A stretch of DNA of 64,000 nt from Flavobacteriales bacterium (GTDB taxonomy: Bacteria > Bacteroidota > Bacteroidia > Flavobacteriales_D > UBA2798), in assembly GCA_019694795.1 (NCBI GenBank), contig JAIBBF010000010.1:1-64000 (forward strand). Reading direction: 5' to 3'. A program made the translations under genes and the position numbers. Below, piece after piece: positions 33,127-42,008 of this stretch. Position 1 is the first letter of the stretch. Each line of letters begins with the position of its first letter. The notes under the pieces are model-generated. The model was not told the origin of the DNA and did no database searches. It worked only from the letters and a program-made list of their open reading frames with translations.

Positions 33127-36100
33127 TCAGATCCTTTGTTTATCGATGTTTTCGAAACGGAGGAAGTAACGGGTACCCGGGGCATCGAGAATTTCAATGC
33201 TACCGTTTAGCTGGTCGGCTAAAATCCGAATGAGGTCCACCCCAAGCGTTTTATTGGAGGTATAAAAGACATCCTTCGGAAAACCAACCCCATCATCACC
33301 CACCATCAATTCAAAATTCTTACCATCACCTTTCAGGTGAAAATAAATGGTGCCTTGTTTTCTGTCGGGGAAGGCATATTTCAGTGAATTCGATACAATT
33401 TCATTCAGCAGTAATCCCAAAGGAATAATCGTATCGAAACCAAAACTTTCCGAATCAATTTTTTTATCGATGGTAATAGCCGTGTTCAATCCGTAAGTAT
33501 CTACCAATTCTTTCACAAGCGTTTCCATGTATTCGCCTATGTTCACTTTGGAAAAATTCTTGGTTTCGTACAACTTCTCGTGAATGAGTGCCATACTTTT
33601 AATGCGACTTTTCGAATCTTCTATTAAAGCGAGCGACTCCGGATCTTTGATATAATCGGCATGAATATTCAAGAGAGAAACAATCACCTGCATATTGTTT
33701 TTTACACGGTGGTGAATTTCTTTCAGCAACAATTCTTTCTCTTCTTTTTGTTTCAGAATTTCACGTGTACGGATATTTACTTTTTCTTCTAAAATTTCAT
33801 TGTGACGTAACACATTTCGCTGCATCAATGTATTGATGTAATAAACGCCATATACCAGGGAAATTAAAACAATTAAGAAAAACCACCAGGTTTGCCAGAA
33901 AGCAGGATCAATTTCGAATGCAAATTCGGTGTTGGATTGACTCCACAATCCATTGGCGCTTTTTGCCTTTACTTTAAAAATGTATTTCCCGGGAGGAAGA
34001 TTGGAATAAGAAGCAACGGAATTAGAGGTTAATGGCGACCACTGCTTATCAAAACCTTCGAGCATGAACGAGTATTTAACGCGTTCCGGAAAATCCATAC
34101 ACACTCCTGTAAATGAAAATGAAATGTTGTTTTGATCGTGACGAAATACATGTCCCGCAGGAACACCAAACCAATCCAGCTCTGTCTCGTCAATATCTTT
34201 CATCCATTTATCATCGTAAAATAATTTCACACCGGTGATGTGAATAAGCGGACGTGTAAATGCATCGGGATCTTCGGATGGGTTGTATTTAATTAAACCT
34301 TTAACTGTACCAAACCAAACGCAACCATCGTCATCAACCAATACCGACTTATTGTTGCACTCAATACCTAAAAATCCTTCGCTCTTGGAGTAGTTTCGGA
34401 TATTGGCGATTTGTCCGTAAGAAGTAAACCTGATTTTATCGAAACCTTTATTGGTACCAACAATCAGATCGCCTTTTTTATCTACAGCCAGAAGATAAAC
34501 AGTGCCGGAAGATAATCCGTCGTTTACATCATAATTGGTAAATCGTCGTCCGTTAAAACGAGAAATACATTTATCAGTTCCCACCCAAATGTTTCCAAAT
34601 TTATCTTCGGCAATTGAACTAACATACGTATTACACAGTCCTTCATCTGATCCAAAAGAGGTAAAGATTCCATCCGATAGTTTATTTAATCCTGCACCGG
34701 TACCGATGTAAATGTTTCCTTTGGAATCTTCCAGTAAAGAATGAATCCAATCGTGATTTAATCCATTTTCTTTCGTGAAGCGCTCAAACTTTTTCCCATC
34801 GAAAACCGCAAGTCCAAACCCGGCGGTACCAATCCATATTCTTCCGTCACGTGCTTGCATCAGGCAGCGGATATTATTATCGGGCAATCCGTCCTCCGTA
34901 AAGTAATTGGTAAACTTACTGCCATTATAAACCGACATTCCCTCACGGGTTCCGATTAATAAATCATTGTTTTTTAATCGCACCAATACTCTCACATTAT
35001 CCGAGGGCAATCCATCTTTTCGTGTAAATTGTTTTACTTCATTTCCATCATAACGAAATAAACCTTCACTCATGGAAGCAACCCATAATGCGCCGTCATT
35101 CATTCGCACAATGGAGAAAATATCGGTTAAACCAAGTCCGGTAACCCCATTAAAATAATTAAATGCAAAACCATTAAACCGAACAGCTCCGGACCCCCTT
35201 GTTCCGAACCAGGTGCGACCCGAACTTTCGGTAAACAAACAGCCAATGTTTTCGTCGGGTAATCCATTCTGATGTGTAAAATGTAGCAATTTTCCATTGC
35301 GAAGTAAAAACACACCACTGCCAATGGTTCCAAACCACAACTGATCGAAATCGTCCTGATAAATCGAAGTGAAATCGGCATTTATAAATTCATTGTCTTC
35401 CGATAAAATGAGGGGAAGGTTCTGAACTGAATAATTCTTTTTAGAAATCTTCATCAGGTCTGCATCCGTAGCTATCCATAATGAAGTTTCATCTGAACTG
35501 ATACTCCGGATGTACATCCCTTTTGTAGAGGGAATGAGCGAATATTTGTGCTGATCGTAAACAAAAATTCCTTTGTCGGTACCGATGTAAATTTTACCGT
35601 CGGCATCCTGGTAAATGACTTTTGTTTCAAAATCATTGGTTCCATCTAAATCATACAGATTCGTAAAATCGTGTTGGTCGTAAATGGTTAAACCTTCTAC
35701 GGTTCCGATGAATAACTGATCAGAAAATTTATCGTACAACAAACAGGTGATTTCATTGACGGGAAGTCCTTTTGTTTTATCGTAAATTTTAAACTTGCTT
35801 CCGTTAAAGCAGGATAATCCACCCCAACTGCTTCCAATCCATAAATTCCCGTTTTTATCTTCAGCAATGCAATTAGCAATTTGTCCGGCCAAACCATCTT
35901 TCTCCTCGTATTGCAAGAATGTTTTTCCATCAAAACGTGCTACTCCACCACCCTGTGTAGCAAACCATAAAAATCCGCGTGAATCTTCCAGAATTGCATT
36001 CACTTGCGATTGAGGCAATCCCTGATCCACGGAATACTGCAAAAAATTATATTGCTGTAATCCGCTAACAGAAGACTGCGCCTTGAGCATTCCCGTAAAA

Positions 36101-36135
36101 AGGAATAACAAGAGATATGGAAGGAGTCGTTTCAT
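33127..36135 (-). CDS. Propeller-sensor histidine kinase (Reg_prop, Y_Y_Y, HisKA_2)
   Basis: This 1002-residue membrane kinase has a signal peptide, then about twelve or more Reg_prop repeats with the W(F/V)(A/G)T and DG(L) pattern (about 30-630). A Y_Y_Y domain (about 690-755), one transmembrane helix (about 762-780), a short coiled coil, and a HisKA_2-type phospho-acceptor (EIHHRVKNNMQVIVSLL, His near 805) with an HATPase domain (about 875-1000) follow. The periplasmic propellers probably sense a ligand such as an oligosaccharide. Unlike hybrid systems it carries no receiver or HTH domain, so its response regulator is elsewhere. Its start overlaps the stop of the amidohydrolase gene by one base, suggesting co-expression. 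Confidence 0.9.
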   Translation of the reverse strand: MKRLLPYLLLFLFTGMLKAQSSVSGLQQYNFLQYSVDQGLPQSQVNAILEDSRGFLWFATQGGGVARFDGKTFLQYEEKDGLAGQIANCIAEDKNGNLWIGSSWGGLSCFNGSKFKIYDKTKGLPVNEITCLLYDKFSDQLFIGTVEGLTIYDQHDFTNLYDLDGTNDFETKVIYQDADGKIYIGTDKGIFVYDQHKYSLIPSTKGMYIRSISSDETSLWIATDADLMKISKKNYSVQNLPLILSEDNEFINADFTSIYQDDFDQLWFGTIGSGVFLLRNGKLLHFTHQNGLPDENIGCLFTESSGRTWFGTRGSGAVRFNGFAFNYFNGVTGLGLTDIFSIVRMNDGALWVASMSEGLFRYDGNEVKQFTRKDGLPSDNVRVLVRLKNNDLLIGTREGMSVYNGSKFTNYFTEDGLPDNNIRCLMQARDGRIWIGTAGFGLAVFDGKKFERFTKENGLNHDWIHSLLEDSKGNIYIGTGAGLNKLSDGIFTSFGSDEGLCNTYVSSIAEDKFGNIWVGTDKCISRFNGRRFTNYDVNDGLSSGTVYLLAVDKKGDLIVGTNKGFDKIRFTSYGQIANIRNYSKSEGFLGIECNNKSVLVDDDGCVWFGTVKGLIKYNPSEDPDAFTRPLIHITGVKLFYDDKWMKDIDETELDWFGVPAGHVFRHDQNNISFSFTGVCMDFPERVKYSFMLEGFDKQWSPLTSNSVASYSNLPPGKYIFKVKAKSANGLWSQSNTEFAFEIDPAFWQTWWFFLIVLISLVYGVYYINTLMQRNVLRHNEILEEKVNIRTREILKQKEEKELLLKEIHHRVKNNMQVIVSLLNIHADYIKDPESLALIEDSKSRIKSMALIHEKLYETKNFSKVNIGEYMETLVKELVDTYGLNTAITIDKKIDSESFGFDTIIPLGLLLNEIVSNSLKYAFPDRKQGTIYFHLKGDGKNFELMVGDDGVGFPKDVFYTSNKTLGVDLIRILADQLNGSIEILDAPGTRYFLRFENIDKQRI

Positions 36136-39100
36136 TAATGTTTACCGCAAACACATTTAGGTGAAGCAAAAGAATTGGTTTGTGCGTTGATCTTAAATGA
36201 TGAATTGCTTCCGGGCATTTCCCAGAAAAATTTCCCGCGGGGAACGTTGTAGTTTCCGACTTCATTCATGGTTTCCGGATCATATAAACGACCGTTAACC
36301 ATAACGTATGAAATGCTCTCTGTATTTCTGATATTCTCCAATGGATTTTTATCCATGATGATCAAATCGGCCAATTTCCCTTTTTCAAGTGATCCAATCT
36401 GATCTTCCATGCCAATGTAATGCGCTCCATTCCATGTGGCACAACGCAGCGCTTGTAATGGCGACATTCCGCCTTGCACCAGCATCCAGATTTCCCAATG
36501 TGCACCAATACCCTGAATTTGTCCGTGAGAACCCATATTCACCTTAACACCTGCATCCGCTAATTTTTTGCAGGATTGTGAAGCGAGGATGTGTCCGTTT
36601 TCATATTCTTCATCCGGAATCATGGTGCGGTGACGGGATCTGGAGTCGATTATGGTGCGTGGCGTAAAATTGAGGAGTCGCTTTTTCTCCCACACATTAT
36701 CTTTCTGGTAAAAATAAAATTCTCCATTCACTGCTCCATAAGAAACAATAAGCGTTGGTGTATAACCGGATTGACTGTTTTTCCATAATTCAACCACATC
36801 TTTATAAGCTGGTGCTACGGGAATATTGTGTTCAATTCCGGTATGACCATCCAATATCATCGTCATGTTATGATAAAACGTACTTCCACCTTCAGGAACC
36901 ACCATGCAACCCAATTCGCGCGCAGCTTGTATGACCATCTGACGTTGTTCGCGTCGTGGCTGGTTATAACTCTTGACCGAGAAAGCACCAAAAGCCATGG
37001 TTCTTCGAATGGCAGATCGTGCATCATCTATAGAATTGATCGGTGCTTTAAAATCGCCATCTGCACCATACAAAATGGTACCCGTTGAAAAAACACGTGG
37101 TCCAACCATCGCTCCGGATTTCACCAATTCAGAATAAGCAAAAACCATTTCCGTATTCGATGAAGGATCGTGAGTAGTGGTTACGCCATAAGCAAGATTG
37201 GCATAATAGGGCCAATGTTTTTGCGGCGTTAAACCGCTTCTGAAATGACCCACATGCGCATGCACATCTACAAATCCGGGCATTATGGTTTTACCGGTAA
37301 CATCTATCATTTTCGCATCAGCAGGAATGTTGACTTCAGTCACTGATCCTACCTCAACAATTTTATTATCCTTTACCAATACAACACCATTTTCAATCAC
37401 TTCATCACCACGCATGGTGATAATACGAGCGCCTTTAAATGCGATCATACCTTTCGGACGATCCGTTGAAATTTCGAGTCCGATTTTAATTCCTGCCGTA
37501 TCCGGCTTTACTGCTTCAGCGGGTGCATCCGGAAGAAAAGTAAACTTTTTATTCAATGCAACGGAATAGTATTCTTCGCCGAGTGTCCACATTAATTTCT
37601 TGCTATCACCGCTCCAGTGCATATTAATTCCTGCATCACGGGAAACCTTCATCACAGGCACATTTTCAGATCCTGCACTTAAATCCAATGCTTTCCCACT
37701 ATGAGGAAATGCGGCAATATATACGTTGTGTAATTCGCGGAAAGCAACCCATTTATTATCCGGACTCGGAATAAAATCGGTAGCATATCTCGAGGTAAAC
37801 AATACCTGTTCATGATTTCCGTCGAGATCTACGGATTTATATTCGACTTCAGGAAAACTATTTGCATAGAAAAACAATTCTTTTCCATCGGCAGAAAACA
37901 TCGGGCTTTCACCATAAGGATACACCCATGTTGATTTTCCGCCATTGGCATCCATTCTAAAAATTCCCGTTTCGCTACCATAGGTAAATCCCTGATCGTC
38001 ATTTCCACCCTCGGTCCAGTAAACAATTTGTTTACCATCCGGCGAGAATTTTGGTTGACGATAAATTCCGCGTGCCGATGTAAGTGCTGTAGATTTTCCG
38101 GATTTGAAATCGTATTTCATAATGTAACCGGCTTTTTCATCATTCCAGGTTACATATACCAATTGCGTTCCATCCGGCGAAAAGCAAGGTTCAAATTCAT
38201 GATCAGTTCCTTTTGTTAAACGAACAGGTTTCCCTCCGGAAAGATCTTTTTTCCATAAATATCCAACGGCATTAAACACAACGGTTTTCCCATCGGGAGA
38301 AGTGATTAAATGGCGGATTACTTTTGCGGTAAACTTATCCGGATCTATATTTCTGCGGAAGCGTAATGCGTCCTGAATTTTTTGTTGAACGTTTACTTTA
38401 AATGGAATTTCTTCGATGTTATTTTGCTGAGCGCCCATGGGACCGGAATTCGCCTGATCCACTTTTATTTTTACAATTTTACCGCCGGACCAAATCACAA
38501 TTTGCCGATCGTCGGGGGTCCAGCTATAACCGGTATACACACCAAAAATCGCCCAGGCTTCCTGTTGATCTTTACTTAGTCCGTCATAAACCATCCATTC
38601 TTGGCCCGATTCAAGATCGCGAACCATTAAAACCGTTTTGGTTCTGATTCTGCGAACGAATGCCAGTTTTTTTCCTGAGTGGGAAATCTGTGGACGAATT
38701 GCTCCTCCTGAGCCACCGATAAAATTTTCGAGCGTCCCCTTTTTAAAATTATAACGACGAATGATGTAAATCTGACTATTTGGGTCTTTGTTGTATTGAA
38801 AGTATCCACCGGGATAAACATCTTCTGAAAAATACAACCATTTCCCATCTGGCGAAACACAAGGTTCGTTAACGTCCTGCTGGTCGTTTTTTCTTTTTGT
38901 CAATTGAATTCCTTCGCCGCCACTAATGTGATACATCCACATTTCACCAGCACCCAATGAGCGTGTAGCCGTAAAATGTTTTCGGGCAATGAGGTAATTT
39001 CCATCGGGTGTCCAAACTGCATTGTTTAGTAAACGGAAATTTTCTTTTGTCACCTGGTGAGCATTGCTTCCATCTGCATTCATCACCCAAATATTATCGC

Positions 39101-39419
39101 CTCCTCCTGCATCAGAAGTGAAGGATATTTTTTTTCCATCCGGACTAAAACGCGGTTGAATTTCCCAGGCATGACCACCACGAAGTAAACGGGCTTCTCC
39201 ACCGGAAAAAGGCATGATGTAAATATCTCCCAATAAATCAAAAACCACGGAAGATCCATCTGGACTTACATCCAAATTCATCCATGTACCTTCGGTAGTT
39301 GAAAATGAAATTTCTTTGAGCGGACCCTGCGGTTGTGTTACGTCCCATTTTTTATCGTCGCTTTGTGCAGTTGCTGTTGCTGCCCATAATAAACACAGAA
39401 AAAACGTCTTGATTTTCAT
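36135..39419 (-). CDS. Exported TolB-propeller/amidohydrolase fusion protein
   Basis: The 1094-residue protein has a signal peptide (after ATATAQ), a long TolB/WD40-like propeller built from 'SPDG' repeats (about 45-640), and an amidohydrolase domain (about 670-1065). Amidohydrolase landmarks are GFVDVHAHVGHF (metal-binding HxH near 718), GVTTTHDPSS, HTGIEHNI and GSLEKGKLADLIIMDKNPLE. Such exported fusions occur in many Bacteroidetes and are thought to act on peptides or cyclic amides, but the substrate is unknown. I start at 39419, where the signal peptide begins, not at 39494. Its one-base overlap with the downstream kinase gene ties the two functionally. Confidence 0.88.
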   Translation of the reverse strand: MKIKTFFLCLLWAATATAQSDDKKWDVTQPQGPLKEISFSTTEGTWMNLDVSPDGSSVVFDLLGDIYIMPFSGGEARLLRGGHAWEIQPRFSPDGKKISFTSDAGGGDNIWVMNADGSNAHQVTKENFRLLNNAVWTPDGNYLIARKHFTATRSLGAGEMWMYHISGGEGIQLTKRKNDQQDVNEPCVSPDGKWLYFSEDVYPGGYFQYNKDPNSQIYIIRRYNFKKGTLENFIGGSGGAIRPQISHSGKKLAFVRRIRTKTVLMVRDLESGQEWMVYDGLSKDQQEAWAIFGVYTGYSWTPDDRQIVIWSGGKIVKIKVDQANSGPMGAQQNNIEEIPFKVNVQQKIQDALRFRRNIDPDKFTAKVIRHLITSPDGKTVVFNAVGYLWKKDLSGGKPVRLTKGTDHEFEPCFSPDGTQLVYVTWNDEKAGYIMKYDFKSGKSTALTSARGIYRQPKFSPDGKQIVYWTEGGNDDQGFTYGSETGIFRMDANGGKSTWVYPYGESPMFSADGKELFFYANSFPEVEYKSVDLDGNHEQVLFTSRYATDFIPSPDNKWVAFRELHNVYIAAFPHSGKALDLSAGSENVPVMKVSRDAGINMHWSGDSKKLMWTLGEEYYSVALNKKFTFLPDAPAEAVKPDTAGIKIGLEISTDRPKGMIAFKGARIITMRGDEVIENGVVLVKDNKIVEVGSVTEVNIPADAKMIDVTGKTIMPGFVDVHAHVGHFRSGLTPQKHWPYYANLAYGVTTTHDPSSNTEMVFAYSELVKSGAMVGPRVFSTGTILYGADGDFKAPINSIDDARSAIRRTMAFGAFSVKSYNQPRREQRQMVIQAARELGCMVVPEGGSTFYHNMTMILDGHTGIEHNIPVAPAYKDVVELWKNSQSGYTPTLIVSYGAVNGEFYFYQKDNVWEKKRLLNFTPRTIIDSRSRHRTMIPDEEYENGHILASQSCKKLADAGVKVNMGSHGQIQGIGAHWEIWMLVQGGMSPLQALRCATWNGAHYIGMEDQIGSLEKGKLADLIIMDKNPLENIRNTESISYVMVNGRLYDPETMNEVGNYNVPRGKFFWEMPGSNSSFKINAQTNSFASPKCVCGKH

Positions 39420-39533
39420 AGAATGAATAATGTGAATATCTCTAAATGTAACAAATAATGCCATTCGATATAACCAGCCGATTGGGCATTGCAAAAAATA
39501 AGTGATTATGCGCTAAAGGAGAGGATAAAAAAT

Positions 39534-39788
39534 TTAATGCGCTGCCAGACTTTCATCCTTAACGGCAATTACGGCTTTAATTTCAGGAACCTCTTTACGG
39601 ATGGTTTCTTCCACACCCGCTTTCATGGTCATTACCGACATACTGCAACTACTGCATGCTCCCAATAAGCGAACATGGGCTACCAGGTCATCCGTAATAC
39701 GAACCAACTCGATATCGCCACCATCTGCTTCTAAAAAAGGACGGATTTTATGAATTGCAGCTTCTATTTTGGAATGAATTTCGCTCAT
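39534..39788 (-). CDS. NifU C-terminal-domain (Nfu-like) Fe-S carrier
   Basis: The 84-residue protein is the NifU C-terminal domain alone: RPFLEADGGDIELVRI, then GACSSCSMSVMTMK with cysteines 45 and 48, which in pairs bind a transferable [4Fe-4S] cluster at a dimer interface. It directly abuts the Mrp ATPase gene (no spacer), so the two probably work together in delivering Fe-S clusters. Confidence 0.92.
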   Translation of the reverse strand: MSEIHSKIEAAIHKIRPFLEADGGDIELVRITDDLVAHVRLLGACSSCSMSVMTMKAGVEETIRKEVPEIKAVIAVKDESLAAH

Positions 39789-40883
39789 TTATCCTCCTGT
39801 GGTTTGTACTGGTTTGGTCGGTGCAAGGTGATTGTTTCTCCAATTGACCTGCTCAACAAAGTTAGCCACTAATAATTCAAAAGCAATAGCTGTGGGCGTT
39901 CCTTCCTGTAATACAGCAGGACGGCCTGCATCGCCGCTTTCGCGGATACTCTGAACGAGTGGAATTTCCCCAAGAAAAGGCACTTCCAATTGCTCGGATA
40001 ATTGCCTTGCACCGCCTTGTCCGAATATGTAGTATTTATTTTCCGGAAGTTCTGCGGGTGTAAAATAGGCCATGTTTTCGATCATACCCAACACCGGAAC
40101 TTTTACGGAATCGAGTTTAAACATAGCCACTCCTTTGCGGGCATCGGCTAATGCAATTTGTTGCGGAGTAGACACAATAACAGCCCCGGTTAAAGGAACC
40201 AATTGAACTAAACTTAAATGAATATCACTTGTGCCCGGAGGTAAATCGATGAGCATGTAATCCAATTCTCCCCAATAGGTATCGCGGAACATCTGTGTTA
40301 AGGCCTTTGATGCCATAGCTCCACGCCAAACAATGGCCTGGTCCAACTCGGCAAAAAAACCAATGGATAACAATTTCACCCCGTAACTTTCAATGGGCTT
40401 TATCAGCGATTTGCCGTCCACATCAATTGCCATAGGTTTTTCATGCTGACAATCGAACATGATGGGCATGGAGGGACCGTAAATATCTGCATCAATCAAT
40501 CCAACCTTGTACCCTTTTTTTGCGAGTCCCGCAGCGAGATTGGCCGTTACTGTTGATTTACCTACGCCACCTTTTCCAGATGAAATGGCAACTATATTTT
40601 TTACACCTGGCAAAATCGAACGCTGTTCAGGTGCACGGTCGGCCCCAAGAGCAATAACGTTTACATTCACCTGATAATCCTTCCCTAAAAATCGTTCAAT
40701 GGCAAAACGACAAGCTTCCTCCATCCGTTTCCTCGAATGTAAAGCAGGATTATTGATACGAACGGTAAGAGAAATTACATTCTCATTTATCTGAATATCC
40801 GAAACCAGATCCAATGCAATCAAATCCTTTTTTAAATCGGGTTCAATGACATTAGACAGCGCTTCTTTTACTTTGTCGATCAT
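39789..40883 (-). CDS. Mrp/ApbC family Fe-S cluster carrier ATPase
   Basis: The 364-residue protein joins an N-terminal MIP18/DUF59 domain (about 1-90) to a P-loop NTPase with a deviant Walker A, SGKGGVGKSTVTANLA (about 104-120), DADIYGPSMPIMF, and DLPPGTSDIHLSL. Mrp/ApbC/NBP35 proteins load Fe-S clusters on targets. The CxxC that many of these carry after 'ENM' is replaced here by ENMAYFTPAELP, so cluster binding would have to use other ligands or the Nfu-like partner encoded next to it. Confidence 0.9.
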   Translation of the reverse strand: MIDKVKEALSNVIEPDLKKDLIALDLVSDIQINENVISLTVRINNPALHSRKRMEEACRFAIERFLGKDYQVNVNVIALGADRAPEQRSILPGVKNIVAISSGKGGVGKSTVTANLAAGLAKKGYKVGLIDADIYGPSMPIMFDCQHEKPMAIDVDGKSLIKPIESYGVKLLSIGFFAELDQAIVWRGAMASKALTQMFRDTYWGELDYMLIDLPPGTSDIHLSLVQLVPLTGAVIVSTPQQIALADARKGVAMFKLDSVKVPVLGMIENMAYFTPAELPENKYYIFGQGGARQLSEQLEVPFLGEIPLVQSIRESGDAGRPAVLQEGTPTAIAFELLVANFVEQVNWRNNHLAPTKPVQTTGG

Positions 40884-40969
40884 AGCAAATTTTTTACAAA
40901 TTTAAGCGCTTGATCGAAATACCATGGAAATATTCGTGCTATTCCTATATTTAATTTCAAAATGAAACT

Positions 40970-41947
40970 ATGCGGATTCTGATTGTAATTTTTAGTTGGC
41001 TATGCATTTCAGCAACAGCTCAATATGATTCTACTGCATTCCGGTGGGAAGAATTGGGCGACTCCTGGCTGCAATTTGATGTAACTGCATTAAAGAATAA
41101 ACCAAAAAAAACAGGACATCTGATTCTTGCTTTCCACTACGAAAGCATGAACCTTCAATTGATCCGCGAATCAAAAGGGAAATTCAACACCATTTATTCC
41201 GACACCCTCGAAGACTTTTGGTACAACGAAGCCAAAGCCTATTGGGAAATGACCATTTCCGGAGATACCATTTACCTGCCTTCACAAATTCCGTTTAAAG
41301 CCACGGTGGTGACAGAAAAATTTTTCTGGGACGGGAAAAAACTCCATCACCTGGAAGCTGAATTTACCGATGACAATTGGTCAAAAATAGAACGTGCCGA
41401 TTCCCTTATCACCATTGGGAAATTCATTGAAGCCTCCGAACTGTTGGAAACAGTAGAATATCCGATGAGCTATTACAATTCAAGAGAATATGGCGACCGC
41501 ATGATTGTTACCGCTCATACCATGGCGCTTGAATTATTTCGGAAAGAAAAATATAAAGAAGCAGCCCAAATTATGCAGGATGCAATGGAATATTGGGACA
41601 ACGGATATTTGCTCGATTTCAGCCGGAAATCGGAATTGGATTCTGCCCGTAAGGAATATTATTTTGGTGAGTTTTGGACCGATGAAAATTATACCCTCTA
41701 TTTTGGAGATTTCGGTCTATTTCTTTACAAAGCAGGAATGCTTGAAGAAAGCATTAAAGTAAACACCTGCCTGATGAATATCCTGCCTGATATTCCCGGG
41801 CCTTGCCTTCAACTGGCAGATGCCTACTATGATCTTGGTCAAAAAAAAGATGCCGCTTCCGTCTATAAAATCTATTGTAAACGAATGGATAAAAAAGGTT
41901 ATTCAAGCAGAATTCCCATCCGGGCTAAACAAAGGCAGATACCGTAA
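40970..41947 (+). CDS. Exported TPR-containing protein of unknown function
   Basis: The 325-residue protein has a signal peptide (cleavage after ATAQ, residue 18), a beta-rich N-terminal half, and helical repeats in the second half. Examples are LITIGKFIEASELLETVEY, ELFRKEKYKEAAQIMQDAMEYW and LQLADAYYDLGQKKDAASVYKIY, a TPR-like signature. I do not recognise the family. A -7-like TATATTTA lies about 17 bases upstream. It is followed by the secreted pentaheme cytochrome gene 61 bases on. Confidence 0.65.
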   Translation: MRILIVIFSWLCISATAQYDSTAFRWEELGDSWLQFDVTALKNKPKKTGHLILAFHYESMNLQLIRESKGKFNTIYSDTLEDFWYNEAKAYWEMTISGDTIYLPSQIPFKATVVTEKFFWDGKKLHHLEAEFTDDNWSKIERADSLITIGKFIEASELLETVEYPMSYYNSREYGDRMIVTAHTMALELFRKEKYKEAAQIMQDAMEYWDNGYLLDFSRKSELDSARKEYYFGEFWTDENYTLYFGDFGLFLYKAGMLEESIKVNTCLMNILPDIPGPCLQLADAYYDLGQKKDAASVYKIYCKRMDKKGYSSRIPIRAKQRQIP

Positions 41948-42008
41948 CCTAAAACTTACTTGAATTACTAAATAAACTTCATTATTTTGGGCATTAAATA
42001 AATGGGGT

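Noticed and set aside
37285-37569. 94-residue plus-strand open frame opposite the amidohydrolase gene
   Set aside because: It is antisense to the amidohydrolase domain and has no independent promoter or homology that I can see.
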